This document shows, piece after piece, positions 8,138-17,282 of a DNA stretch of 64,000 nt (position 1 is the stretch's first letter; every line of letters begins with the position of its first letter). A program made the position numbers and the translations under genes. Under the pieces are notes generated by a model that had not been told where the DNA came from, did not search any database, and worked only from the letters and a program-made list of their open reading frames with translations. The stretch is taken from NCBI RefSeq assembly GCF_023074075.1, contig NZ_JADPKT010000003.1, forward strand, positions 356,001-420,000, read 5' to 3'. Source of the stretch: Bradyrhizobium sp. 138. GTDB lineage: Bacteria > Pseudomonadota > Alphaproteobacteria > Rhizobiales > Xanthobacteraceae.

Positions 8138-9763
8138 CTACTTCCCCGGCGGCGCGATGTAGACGTTCCAGCTCATCGCCGGGCCGGCCTTGCCGTGGGT
8201 GAAGCGGCGCGTCGTCATCACCATGCGCTCGGCGTTCGGCGCGGTTTCGGACACCCATTTCTCGAATTTCGGCAGGCGTTCGTCGGTGGCATCGAACACG
8301 CCGATGAAGCCGTAATTCTTGACGTCGTCGAGCGAGGTCAGCCCGGAGGCCCAGGCTTCGTTCGGCGTGAACGGGCTCGGATGATCGGGGCTGTAGAACA
8401 CCATCGGCTGGATCGTCTCCATCGTCCCCGCAACGACCGCCCAGCGCGAGGCGAAGCGCGCGTGCCAGGCCCGGGTCAATTCGCGCGCGAGATCCGAGCG
8501 CGCGCCATAGGTCGCGGTGTTGCCGGCATTGGCCGCCATCTCGCGCGCGGCAATCCAGGGCGAGGCTATGAGCGTCGCGGCACTGAGCACGAACCAGATC
8601 GCGGCGATGTTGAACAGGCTCGCGCTCTGCACGCGCAGTGCAGGGATCGCGACCAGCGCCAGGGGCACCAGGAAGAACAGCGAGATGCCCCAATCGGTCT
8701 TCATGTAGATGCTGAAGACCAGCGCGCCGAGCGGCGGGCCGAACGCGACGATGATCTGGATCATCCATACGTTCAGCGCCTGCGAAAAATTGACGCCCGA
8801 ATTGGCGCCGCGCGCCCAGGCGCGCGTGACGATGCGCAATGGCGCGCGCAGCAGCAACTTGAGCCAAGGCGGCACCAGCGCCATCGCGAGCCCGGCCAGT
8901 GCCACCGGCAATGCCAGCAGCCCCAGATTATGCAGCGCGTAGCCGGCGACGAGCTGATGCACCTGGCCCGCGTCCTGCAGGCTGTAGGTGTCGCCGGCAT
9001 AGGTCAGCGGCACGAAATGCGCATCCGCCAGCCAAACGATGTGCGGGATCATCGCCAGCACCATCGTCACGATCGCCACCCATGGTGCCGGCGACGACAG
9101 GAAGCGCAGCCGCTCCGGATGGATCAGTGCGGCAAGGCCGATGGCGCCGATCATGGTCAGCACCCAATATTTGGTCATCAGCGCCAGCGCGCCGGCGAGC
9201 CCAAGCAAGATTCCGGATAGCCAACTCCGCTTCTCGAATGCGTTGAGATAAGCGAGCGCGAGCAGCGGCAAGGTGACGAGCTGGAGCAGGTCCGGGTTGT
9301 ACTTGAAACCCTTGAAATTGAAGATCGGGTAGAGCGCGACCATCACCACGACCAGGAACGCGCGCCGCGCATCCACGACGCGCAAGCTCAGCAGCCAGCA
9401 GATCACCATGCCGACGCCGACGGTCGCCATCGCCAGCGCATAAGTCGCCCAGTCCGCCGGCGGGAACACTGTGAACCAGAGGCCGGCGACCCAGCCCGAC
9501 AGCGGCGGATGCTTGCCGTAGCCCCAAAGGAATTTCTGGCCCCAGCCATATGCTTCTGCGACGTCCATGTGAACGTCCTGCGCCGCCTTGAGATTGATCA
9601 GGATGAAGGTCCAGAGCACCGCATGCAGGATGGCGAGCTGGATCACCAGCCACAATCTCGCCTCAGGGCGGATTGCGCAGGCAACCAGCCAGGCCCGGAC
9701 GCGGTTAAAGCTGAGGCGGGCCTTCGTGCGCGCCCTATGGTTGGGAAGAGACGTGGTCGACAT
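8138..9763 (-). CDS. Glycosyltransferase family 39 (ArnT/PMT-like) integral membrane protein
   Basis: A protein of 541 residues from the ATG at 9763 (MSTTSLPNHR). It has roughly ten hydrophobic helices beginning near residue 40, and an acidic/aromatic periplasmic loop early on (YGWGQKFLWGYGKHPPLSGW) that resembles the catalytic loop of GT-C glycosyltransferases such as ArnT. Such enzymes move a sugar from a polyprenyl-phosphate donor to lipid A, glycans or proteins on the periplasmic side. The acceptor is unknown. It is transcribed divergently from lepA. Confidence 0.8.
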   Translation of the reverse strand: MSTTSLPNHRARTKARLSFNRVRAWLVACAIRPEARLWLVIQLAILHAVLWTFILINLKAAQDVHMDVAEAYGWGQKFLWGYGKHPPLSGWVAGLWFTVFPPADWATYALAMATVGVGMVICWLLSLRVVDARRAFLVVVMVALYPIFNFKGFKYNPDLLQLVTLPLLALAYLNAFEKRSWLSGILLGLAGALALMTKYWVLTMIGAIGLAALIHPERLRFLSSPAPWVAIVTMVLAMIPHIVWLADAHFVPLTYAGDTYSLQDAGQVHQLVAGYALHNLGLLALPVALAGLAMALVPPWLKLLLRAPLRIVTRAWARGANSGVNFSQALNVWMIQIIVAFGPPLGALVFSIYMKTDWGISLFFLVPLALVAIPALRVQSASLFNIAAIWFVLSAATLIASPWIAAREMAANAGNTATYGARSDLARELTRAWHARFASRWAVVAGTMETIQPMVFYSPDHPSPFTPNEAWASGLTSLDDVKNYGFIGVFDATDERLPKFEKWVSETAPNAERMVMTTRRFTHGKAGPAMSWNVYIAPPGK

Positions 9764-9876
9764 GGGGCTTGCGTAGCGCGTTTCGCCCCGCCGTGGAATC
9801 AGCTTGGCGTGAACAAAGACCCTGAAAATACAGCAATATGGTTGCCGCACGGGGATGTGAGTGGTATCCCGCGCCC

Positions 9877-11688
9877 ATGACGACCGTCCCCATTTCCAAC
9901 ATCCGCAATTTCTCCATCGTCGCCCATATCGACCATGGCAAATCGACGCTGGCCGATCGCCTGATCCAGATGACCGGCGGCCTCTCCGACCGCGAAATGG
10001 CGGGCAAGGAGCAGGTGCTCGATTCCATGGACATCGAGCGCGAGCGCGGCATCACCATCAAGGCGCAGACCGTGCGCCTCGCCTATCGCGCCAAGGACGG
10101 CAAGGATTACATCTTCAACCTGATGGACACGCCCGGCCATGTCGACTTCGCCTACGAAGTCTCACGGTCGCTGGCGGCCTGCGAAGGTTCCCTGCTGGTG
10201 GTCGACGCCAGCCAGGGCGTCGAAGCGCAGACACTCGCCAACGTCTACCAGGCGCTCGACAACAATCACGAGATCGTCCCGGTCCTGAACAAGGTCGACC
10301 TTCCCGCCGCCGAGCCCGAGAAGATCAAGCAGCAGATCGAGGACGTCATCGGCATCGATGCTTCCGATGCCGTGATGATCTCGGCCAAGACCGGCCTCGG
10401 CGTGCCCGACGTGCTGGAAGCCATCGTCACCCGCCTGCCGCCGCCGAAGGGCGACCGCAATGCGACCTTGAAGGCGCTGCTGGTCGACAGCTGGTACGAC
10501 GTCTATCTCGGCGTCGTCGTTCTCATTCGCGTCGTCGACGGCGTCATGAAGAAGGGCAGCCGCGTGCGCATGATGGGCACGGGCGCGGCCTATGACGTCG
10601 AGCGCGTCGGCTTCTTCACGCCGAAGATGACACAGGTCGACGAGCTCGGCCCCGGCGAGATCGGCTTCATCACCGCCGCGATCAAGGAAGTCGCCGACAC
10701 CCGCGTCGGCGACACCATCACCGACGACAGGAAGCCGGTCACCGAAATGCTGCCGGGCTTCAAGCCCGCCATCCCCGTGGTGTTCTGCGGCCTGTTCCCG
10801 GTCGACGCCGACGATTTCGAAACGCTGCGCGGCGCCATGGGCAAGCTGCGCCTCAACGACGCCAGCTTCTCGTTCGAGATGGAGACTTCGGCCGCGCTCG
10901 GCTTCGGCTTCCGCTGCGGCTTCCTCGGACTTCTGCACCTCGAGATCATCCAGGAGCGGCTGTCGCGCGAGTTCGATCTCAATTTGATCGCGACCGCGCC
11001 GAGCGTCATCTACAAGATGAAGCTCACTGACGGCCAGGAGATCGAGATCCACAATCCCGTCGACATGCCGGACGTGGTCAAGATCGCCGAGATCGACGAG
11101 CCCTGGATCGAGGCCACGATCATGACGCCCGACGAATATCTCGGCAGCGTCCTGAAGCTCTGCCAGGACCGGCGCGGCGCGCAGAAGGAGCTCACTTACG
11201 TCGGCTCCCGCGCCATGGTGAAATACGACCTTCCGCTCAACGAGGTGGTGTTCGATTTCTACGACCGCCTCAAGTCGGTCTCCAAGGGCTACGCCTCGTT
11301 CGACTATCATCTCACCGACTATAAGCCGGCCGACCTCGTCAAGATGCAGATCCTGGTCAATGCCGAGCCGGTCGATGCGCTCTCGATGCTGGTCCACCGC
11401 ACCCGCGCGGAAGGGCGCGGCCGTGCCATGGTCGAGAAGATGAAGGAGCTGATCCCGCCGCACATGTTCCAGATCCCGATCCAGGCCGCGATCGGCGGCA
11501 AGGTGATCGCGCGCGAGACGGTCCGCGCGCTGCGCAAGGACGTCACCGCAAAATGCTACGGCGGCGACATCACGCGTAAGCGCAAGCTTCTGGAGAAGCA
11601 GAAGGAAGGCAAGAAGAAGATGCGGCAGTTCGGCAAGGTCGACATCCCGCAGGAAGCCTTCATTGCCGCGCTGAAGGTGGATAGCTGA
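9877..11688 (+). CDS. lepA: Elongation factor 4 (LepA), ribosome back-translocating GTPase
   Basis: A protein of 603 residues, the usual LepA length. The start at 9877 ([13 protein letters not shown]) was chosen because upstream codons are not conserved. The G1 motif AHIDHGKST is at 16-24, followed by DTPGHVDF (G3) and NKVDLP (G4). The C-terminal LepA-specific domain ends with [20 protein letters not shown]. The protein acts on stalled or mistranslocated ribosomes. Confidence 0.97.
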   Translation: MTTVPISNIRNFSIVAHIDHGKSTLADRLIQMTGGLSDREMAGKEQVLDSMDIERERGITIKAQTVRLAYRAKDGKDYIFNLMDTPGHVDFAYEVSRSLAACEGSLLVVDASQGVEAQTLANVYQALDNNHEIVPVLNKVDLPAAEPEKIKQQIEDVIGIDASDAVMISAKTGLGVPDVLEAIVTRLPPPKGDRNATLKALLVDSWYDVYLGVVVLIRVVDGVMKKGSRVRMMGTGAAYDVERVGFFTPKMTQVDELGPGEIGFITAAIKEVADTRVGDTITDDRKPVTEMLPGFKPAIPVVFCGLFPVDADDFETLRGAMGKLRLNDASFSFEMETSAALGFGFRCGFLGLLHLEIIQERLSREFDLNLIATAPSVIYKMKLTDGQEIEIHNPVDMPDVVKIAEIDEPWIEATIMTPDEYLGSVLKLCQDRRGAQKELTYVGSRAMVKYDLPLNEVVFDFYDRLKSVSKGYASFDYHLTDYKPADLVKMQILVNAEPVDALSMLVHRTRAEGRGRAMVEKMKELIPPHMFQIPIQAAIGGKVIARETVRALRKDVTAKCYGGDITRKRKLLEKQKEGKKKMRQFGKVDIPQEAFIAALKVDS

Positions 11689-11962
11689 GGCGGGGCGGGC
11701 CGGCCCGGTCTCCCTTGCCGGCCAACAAAAAACTGCGAAAACAACCCCATGCACAGTAGCCGCCCCACTGGCGGCATTGCCATTTTTTGATTTTACGAAA
11801 TCAATTTACTCCGTCGGGCAAAACAGGGGCAGGATGTTATCGTGACCGGCAGGCCATGGCAGCTGCCACCACCCGCGGCGGGATTGGCGGCATCTTTAAT
11901 GCGGCGGCAATGTGCGCTATATTGTCAGGTAAATTCAGCTGCCGCCGCCGAAAGACCTGGTC

Positions 11963-12205
11963 ATGGCCGACATTACGGTACATCTCGACGATGAGCTTTA
12001 CGACAAGGCCTCGCGCGTTGCCCGACTGGACAATGTGAGCGTGAAGGAACTCGTCGAGGAGGTCATGCGCCGCCATCTGGACTACGTCGAGGTGGTGCAG
12101 GATTTTTCCAAGATGCCGCCGTTATCGCTTGAGAACTATGAGCTTCATCGCGATGCCGACGAAAGCGATGAAGACTACGCATTCAGGCGCTCGCTTTTTC
12201 AGTGA
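11963..12205 (+). CDS. Ribbon-helix-helix antitoxin-like protein
   Basis: A small acidic protein of 80 residues. Residues 3-40 (ITVHLDDELYDKASRVARLD, then VSVKELVEEVMRRHLD) fit a ribbon-helix-helix DNA-binding fold. The acidic tail (HRDADESDEDYAFRRSLF) would suit toxin binding. The stop is followed after 7 bp by a gene with PemK/MazF-like features, the usual antitoxin-first order. The function as antitoxin is inferred from fold and arrangement; I do not recognise a close named family. Confidence 0.6.
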   Translation: MADITVHLDDELYDKASRVARLDNVSVKELVEEVMRRHLDYVEVVQDFSKMPPLSLENYELHRDADESDEDYAFRRSLFQ

Positions 12206-12212
12206 GGCCTGA

Positions 12213-12683
12213 ATGGCTCCGCCTTTCCGACGCGGCGATATGGTTTGGTGTTACTTTCCCTTTGCTGAAACACCCGACATACCCGCACGGACACGACACG
12301 CCGCCATCATCATCGGCACTTTTTCTGCCGTCGAGGCCTCCAGGTTAGCTGGACACCAGACGCCGGCATACGGCGCAGCGGTCGCAGTTTACACCTCGTC
12401 TCAAGTCAGGAAATTTGGCGACAATCTTCCGGGCGGAGTTATCCAGGTCCCCTTGGACCGAGCACGCCAGAACAAGAACAATTCCGCGTTCTTCATCGAT
12501 ACCCGCGTCCGAGCATATCTTCCGATCCATAAGGACTACTTTCCCGATCTGGATGCACCCGACCATGGCTTGATCACATCCATAGATCCTGGATTGTTCA
12601 GGCGCATCATGCAGGAGTTTGCACGTGTCAATGAGCGTGCTCGAGAGCAGATTGTAGCAGTCGGGCCGCTCCGGCCGCGCTGA
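12213..12683 (+). CDS. PemK/MazF-like putative toxin
   Basis: A protein of 156 residues. The N-terminus (RRGDMVWCYFPF, then RTRHAAIIIGTF) matches the RGDIVWVDFP...RPALVI start of the PemK/MazF endoribonuclease fold. The middle segment (GGVIQVPLDRARQNKNNSAF, then FIDTRVRAYLP) follows the family pattern of a strand, a loop with a conserved Ser, and a closing strand. A longer insertion between these parts and an extended C-terminal helix make it divergent. It follows the antitoxin-like gene by 7 bp. An alternative is a MazF-fold protein without nuclease activity. Confidence 0.5.
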   Translation: MAPPFRRGDMVWCYFPFAETPDIPARTRHAAIIIGTFSAVEASRLAGHQTPAYGAAVAVYTSSQVRKFGDNLPGGVIQVPLDRARQNKNNSAFFIDTRVRAYLPIHKDYFPDLDAPDHGLITSIDPGLFRRIMQEFARVNERAREQIVAVGPLRPR

Positions 12684-12792
12684 CGGCATCGATGATCAAG
12701 CCCGTATAAGCTACAGCCTTGCCCTCTCCCGGCAGATAGGCCACCATCCACCGCGCGCGCCATCAACAAAACCAAAAGCGCCGAGGAAACGC

Positions 12793-14013
12793 ATGAGCAA
12801 GCCATCGAGCTTCGACTATGGCTGGGTCGTGGTCGCCGCGGGTGCGCTGATGACCTGCGTCGGGTTCGGCACGATGCTGTCGCTTGCGGTGTTTTTGCAG
12901 CCGATCTCGGAGGCGATGGGCTGGTCGCGCGCCGGCGTGTCGGCGGCGGCGACGCTGGATTTTCTCTGCATGGGCGTGGCCGCTTTCTTGTGGGGCACGC
13001 TGTCGGACCGGTTCGGCACCCGCATCGTGGTACTTTTAGGAAGTCTCTTGCTGGGGCTCGGCCTCGTCACCGCGAGCCAGGCAACGAGCCTGTGGCAATT
13101 CCAGCTCTGCTTCGGCGTGCTGATCGGCATTGCCGCCGGCAGCTTCTATGCGCCGATGATGGCGCTTGCGAGCGCGTGGATCGAGAAGAACCGCAGCCTC
13201 GCGGTGGCGCTGGTGTCGGCCGGCATGGGCGTGTCGCCGGTGACGATCGCGCCGACCGCGAGCTGGCTGATCACGGCCTATGACTGGCGCACCGCGATGC
13301 TGGTGATCGGCTGTGCGGCCTGGGCGCTGCTGATCCCCGCCTGCTTCCTGGTGCGTCCGGCGCCGGCAACCTCGGGCTCCGCAACGACGGACGCGGCGCC
13401 GGAGGTGGAGCTAACCGCGGCGCAGGCGCTGCGCACGCCGCAATTCATCGCGCTCGCGGCCGCACATTTCGCCTGCTGCGCGGCGCATTCCGGCCCGATC
13501 TTCCACATGGTGTCCTATGCGATGGTCTGTGGCATCGCCCCGCTCACGGCAGTGACGGTCTACAGCGTCGCCGGCGTCTCCGGCCTTGGCGGGCGCCTGC
13601 TGCTCGGCGCACTCGCCGATCGCATGGGCGCAAAGCCGGTGCTGGTCGGCGGCCTCCTCGTGCAGGCGATGTGCATCGCGACTTATCTTGCGGTCGCGCA
13701 GCTTGGCGAATTCTATGCGCTCTCGATCGTGTTCGGTCTCGCCTATGGCGGGGTGATGCCGCTCTATGCGGTGCTGGTCCGCGAGTTCTTCGGCGCACGC
13801 ATCATGGGCACGGTGTTCGGCGCGGTCTCGGCCTTCGCCAGCCTCGGCATGGCGCTCGGGCCATGGGCCGGCGGGCTCGTGTTCGACAATTTCCAGCGCT
13901 ACACGTGGCTGCACGCCGGCTCCTTCGCGATCGGGCTCGCGGCCGTCGCGGTGGCGCTGAGCTTTCCGACCAGACGCAGGCAACCGCTCGACCTCGGTCG
14001 CGCCGCGGCTTGA
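12793..14013 (+). CDS. Major facilitator superfamily transporter
   Basis: A protein of 406 residues with twelve predicted hydrophobic helices, starting at an ATG with a GAGGAA ribosome site. MFS signatures include LWGTLSDRFGTRIVV in the loop between helices 2 and 3 and LLGALADRMGAKPVLVGG in the second half. The sequence resembles oxalate/formate-antiporter-like or monocarboxylate MFS members. The substrate cannot be assigned. It ends 14 bp from the convergent APH-like gene. Confidence 0.85.
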   Translation: MSKPSSFDYGWVVVAAGALMTCVGFGTMLSLAVFLQPISEAMGWSRAGVSAAATLDFLCMGVAAFLWGTLSDRFGTRIVVLLGSLLLGLGLVTASQATSLWQFQLCFGVLIGIAAGSFYAPMMALASAWIEKNRSLAVALVSAGMGVSPVTIAPTASWLITAYDWRTAMLVIGCAAWALLIPACFLVRPAPATSGSATTDAAPEVELTAAQALRTPQFIALAAAHFACCAAHSGPIFHMVSYAMVCGIAPLTAVTVYSVAGVSGLGGRLLLGALADRMGAKPVLVGGLLVQAMCIATYLAVAQLGEFYALSIVFGLAYGGVMPLYAVLVREFFGARIMGTVFGAVSAFASLGMALGPWAGGLVFDNFQRYTWLHAGSFAIGLAAVAVALSFPTRRRQPLDLGRAAA

Positions 14014-14027
14014 GCTGCTGCAACTGC

Positions 14028-14768
14028 TCAGACCGCTCGAACTTGGGCAAGCCGCTTGATCGCGAACGCGTCGTCCCAGCAGACGGCGGCTTCCCATGCG
14101 GCCGACGCTTGCGCGGCGATGTCGTGCGCGCCGCCATCGAGACCGGCGGCGTTGTGGGGCAGCACCAGGTCGAGATCGGGGACGTCAACATGCGACTCGT
14201 CCCAGTCGATCAGCCCGACCCGATCTGCGGTCATGCGGATGTTGCGCGGGTTGGGGTCGCCGTGGACGACGCAGGTCTGACGTCCGACGAGCCGCGCCCA
14301 CGCGGCTCGGCATCGAGCAACGCCCTCAGGCGGCATTGCGCCGAGGTTGATCCTCGTCCCAGTCTCGGTGTGCAGGAGGTCAGTCGACGACCGCCAGCCC
14401 GGACGCTGCGGCCACCCCGCCGTCAACCGATGCAGCCGGCGGAGCATGTCGGCCACGCGACGCCAGTCGGCCTCCGTCTCTGGCGGTCCGCCCTCCACGT
14501 ATGTCATCACCACCAGACCGTCCGCGAACAGCCGGCCGTCTGTCGTCGGGATCGGCACCGGCACGGTCAGACCTCCACGGTTGAGATGTTTGAGGAGCTC
14601 GGTCTCCCACCCGAGATCAGCATCGCTCCTCGCACCGAGACGAGCGACCGCTAGGTGCCCTTGAACGCGCACGCTCCACACGTCGTTGGCGACCCCGCCT
14701 GCCAGTGGCTCGACGCGAGCCACGTCTTCACCCCACTGCCCGAGTGCCTCCCATCTCATTGGGGACAT
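14028..14768 (-). CDS. Aminoglycoside phosphotransferase-family kinase (APH fold)
   Basis: A protein of 246 residues. The catalytic loop is VVHGDPNPRNIRM and the metal-binding Asp lies in GLIDWDESHVDVPD, both diagnostic of the APH/choline-kinase fold. The N-terminal lobe has LAGGVANDVWSV as a short nucleotide loop. Many chromosomal members phosphorylate small metabolites rather than aminoglycosides, so no resistance function is claimed. It sits at the left end of a patch of small accessory genes (14-16.3 kb). Confidence 0.8.
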   Translation of the reverse strand: MSPMRWEALGQWGEDVARVEPLAGGVANDVWSVRVQGHLAVARLGARSDADLGWETELLKHLNRGGLTVPVPIPTTDGRLFADGLVVMTYVEGGPPETEADWRRVADMLRRLHRLTAGWPQRPGWRSSTDLLHTETGTRINLGAMPPEGVARCRAAWARLVGRQTCVVHGDPNPRNIRMTADRVGLIDWDESHVDVPDLDLVLPHNAAGLDGGAHDIAAQASAAWEAAVCWDDAFAIKRLAQVRAV

Positions 14769-15102
14769 CAGGGGTACTCCTCGTCGAGTTGGCTGACAAA
14801 AGACATTTGGCGAATGTCACCTATTGGCCCTTAAATGTCACCTATTGGCCCCAAGGCCGACCTTCACTGCGCTGTCGCCTTCAATCAGACTATTGGCGGT
14901 CATCGAACTCGGGGCCGCTCAATGCTTAGAAGTTTTTTTGGGGCGGCGATACTCTGCGCTCTGGCTTCCCGTGCGTGGTCGGCGTCGGGGTCATCCGTGC
15001 CGTTCGTATAGAGGTGGTCGGTATCGGAGCGAAGCGGACATGCGGACGATTTAATGAGTACGCATCCTAGGCGGGGTTCGTGTTTCGGCCTAATATTTCG
15101 TC
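14769..15102. other. Intergenic region with repeat remnants, no gene
   Basis: 334 bp between the APH and GrpB genes, divergent. It holds a tandem duplication at 14813-14851. I see no open frame with credible coding character. Segments here (around 14810-14905 and 15027-15055) resemble a low-complexity interspersed element that I associate with Bradyrhizobium intergenic DNA; that impression comes from memory and was not checked. Confidence 0.45.
14813..14851. repeat. Tandem duplication, 18-bp unit with 21-bp period
   Basis: AATGTCACCTATTGGCCC occurs identically at 14813-14830 and 14834-14851, separated by TTA. It lies in noncoding DNA. Confidence 0.9.
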
Positions 15103-15621
15103 GTGCCGCTCACGAGCCCTATCAAACCTTATGATCCGACTTGGCCGCAGCAATATGCGGCGGAAGAAGCGCGGCTGAAGCCCGTCTTCGGGTCCGAACT
15201 GATCGGCATTCATCACGTTGGCAGCACCGCTGTGCCTGAATTGGCCGCGAAGGCCGAAATCGACGTGCTTGCCGTGGTCCGGTCAGACGGCAGGCTCGAA
15301 GATTGGAGCCGATCATTGGCGAGCTTCGGCTATCGTCGTGGCGGCGACCTTTCCTCAGGTCACCATTTCTTCAAGCGCGACGTCGGCAGCCTGCGCACGC
15401 ACAAGCTTCACGTGTGCCTCGAGGGTCATGGACAGATTGCGCGGATGCTGAAATTTCGAGATCATCTGCGTGAGCATGCTGGAGATCGCTTGAAGTATCA
15501 GGACTTGAAGCTGAGACTCGAGCGCGAGAATAGCTCGGGCATCCGGCAGTACCTGATCGACAAGGATCCGTTCATCCAGGACATTCTGGCCAAAGTTGAT
15601 GGATCGCCCGCCTCTCGGTGA
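15103..15621 (+). CDS. GrpB/UPF0157-family nucleotidyltransferase-like protein
   Basis: A protein of 172 residues with a GTG start. It has the family signature IHHVGSTAVPELAAKAEIDV, which contains the GS...D core of a nucleotidyltransferase fold, then HKLHVCLEGH and a C-terminal helical part with SGIRQYLIDKDPFI. The GrpB family is common as single genes near N-acetyltransferases, and its substrate is unknown. Base composition looks slightly lower in GC than that of the neighbours, in line with an accessory gene. Confidence 0.85.
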   Translation: MPLTSPIKPYDPTWPQQYAAEEARLKPVFGSELIGIHHVGSTAVPELAAKAEIDVLAVVRSDGRLEDWSRSLASFGYRRGGDLSSGHHFFKRDVGSLRTHKLHVCLEGHGQIARMLKFRDHLREHAGDRLKYQDLKLRLERENSSGIRQYLIDKDPFIQDILAKVDGSPASR

Positions 15622-15785
15622 ACTGCATCAGGTCGATGATTGTCCTCGAACGCGCCGCCGACACTCTTCCCGGACGTGGCATCTGTCCCCTCGGACGGCG
15701 TCGCGTGAACATGCTACCATTTGCAGCAGAAGCCCATTGCGGGGCTAAGCTGCAGGCGTCGTTTCGCGAGGCGGTGGAGTGATCC

Positions 15786-16241
15786 ATGGACTGCACGATC
15801 CGGCTCGCGCGCGAGGATGACGCCGCGGACATCAGCGCCGTCATCCTGCGGGCGCTGCGCGAGACAAATGCGAAGGATTATGCGGACGAGATCATCGCTC
15901 GGATCGAGCGCAGCTTCGGTCCGCACGCGGTGCGGGAACTGCTCGGGAAACGCATCGTATTCGTTGCCGCCGTTGGCGACCGTGTCGTCGGAACAGCGAG
16001 CCTCGACGGAAGCGTCGTCCGGACGGTCTTCGTGGCCCCCGATGTTCAGACGAAGGGAATCGGCAAGCTGCTGATGGCCGAGATCGAGCACACAGCGCGC
16101 GGGCGGAACATCCCCGCATTGACCGTGCCCTCGTCGGTCACCGCTGAGGCGTTCTACACGAAGCTCGGATTCAATGCCGTGCGCGACAGCTATCATGGCG
16201 ACGAGCGCACGATCATCATGGAGCGACGGCTCGCTGAATAG
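15786..16241 (+). CDS. GNAT-family N-acetyltransferase
   Basis: A protein of 151 residues. The acetyl-CoA binding motif A is VRTVFVAPDVQTKGIGKLLM (R/Q-x-x-G-x-G/A type), followed by FYTKLGFNAV, the usual motif B. The start at 15786 gives MDCTIRLAREDDAADI. The substrate is unknown. It forms part of the accessory patch with the GrpB gene upstream on the same strand. Confidence 0.85.
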   Translation: MDCTIRLAREDDAADISAVILRALRETNAKDYADEIIARIERSFGPHAVRELLGKRIVFVAAVGDRVVGTASLDGSVVRTVFVAPDVQTKGIGKLLMAEIEHTARGRNIPALTVPSSVTAEAFYTKLGFNAVRDSYHGDERTIIMERRLAE

Positions 16242-16319
16242 TGATCTTGATCCTCTCCGCCAAATAGACCACCATCGCTCGCCTCACCGCTCACGGCAGA
16301 ATGGGCGAGGGAACGCGAC

Positions 16320-17228
16320 ATGAATGCAGCTCCCGGGGTTGGCCTGGTCGAACGTGCCCGCGCACTCGCGCCATTGATCGCGCGCGAGGCTGACGAGATC
16401 GAGCGGACGCGGCGGCTCACGCCTGCTGTCGTCAATGCGCTGATCGACAGCGGTCTCTATCGCGCGCTGCTGCCGCAAAGCCTCGGCGGTGCGGAGGCCC
16501 CGCCGGAAGCCTTCATGCAGATGCTGGAGGAGATCGCGAAGGCGGATGCCTCGACCGCCTGGTGTCTCGGCCAGTGCAGCGTCTGCGCGATGATCGCGGC
16601 CTCGCTCGACCACGATACTGCCCAGGAGATCTTCAACACGCCGCCGGGCATTCTCGCCTGGGGCGCGATCGCGCACGAGGCGCGGGCCGTCGAGGGCGGC
16701 TATCGCGTCACCGCGCGCTGGGATTTTGCCTCGGGCTCACGGCAGGCGAGCTGGCTGGGCGCGCATGTGCGCATCGTCAACGGCGATGGCACGCCGCGCA
16801 AGAACGCCGACGGCTCGCCGGAGGTGCGCACCATCCTGTTTCCGGTCGCGAGCGCGACGTTGCACGACGTCTGGCAGGCGATCGGGCTCGCCGGCACCGG
16901 CACGGATTCGTATGAAGTGAGCGACCTCTTCATTCCCGAGCGCTTCGCGGCATTTCGTGACGTGCCGTCGGCGCTGCGCGAAAAAGGCCCGCTCTACAAG
17001 ATCGGCACCGGCGTGGCCTTCAGCCTCGGCTTTGCCGCAGTCTCGCTGGGCGTGGCGCGCGCCACGCTGGATGCCGCGATCGCGCTGGCGCGTGGAAAGC
17101 ACCAATCGCTCGCCGCCAGCGCGATGCGCGACAATGGGGCGGTCCAGGGACTGATCGGTCACACCGAGGGCGACTTACGCGCCGCGCGCGCGGGGAGTCT
17201 AACGCCGAGTGATTTGGGAGCAAGTTGA
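16320..17228 (+). pseudogene. Acyl-CoA dehydrogenase/flavin hydroxylase-like gene, C-terminally truncated
   Basis: The frame codes for 302 residues of the type of HsaA-like flavin monooxygenases and acyl-CoA dehydrogenases, which normally run to about 390. The N-terminal helical domain, the middle beta domain (GYRVTARWDFASGSRQASWL) and the start of the C-terminal helical domain are intact. After IGHTEGDLRAARA (about residue 289) the expected helices, which carry the FAD contacts of the partner subunit, are replaced by an unrelated tail of some 12 residues and a stop. About 90 residues are missing, so the product is probably inactive. Short direct repeats TGATCGGTCACAC (17152) and TGATCGGGCACAC (17226) flank the junction. 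Confidence 0.65.
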
Positions 17229-17282
17229 TCGGGCACACGCGCGCTCAACCTCTCCTTGCCACCAGCGCGGCGTCATCGCCGT

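Noticed and set aside
11700..11960. Hairpin GCCGCCCCACTGGCGGC near 11759 as terminator of lepA
   Set aside because: The T-run lies about 8 nt past the stem, so the call was not strong enough; the region was left as plain intergenic DNA.
14028..14768. Aminoglycoside resistance gene
   Set aside because: The APH fold is clear, but the sequence gives no close match to a known resistance enzyme; many chromosomal members act on other small molecules.
14300..14929. Plus-strand frames opposite the APH gene and into the repeat region
   Set aside because: They lie antisense to the APH gene, which has clear catalytic motifs, or translate the tandem repeat without any known domain.
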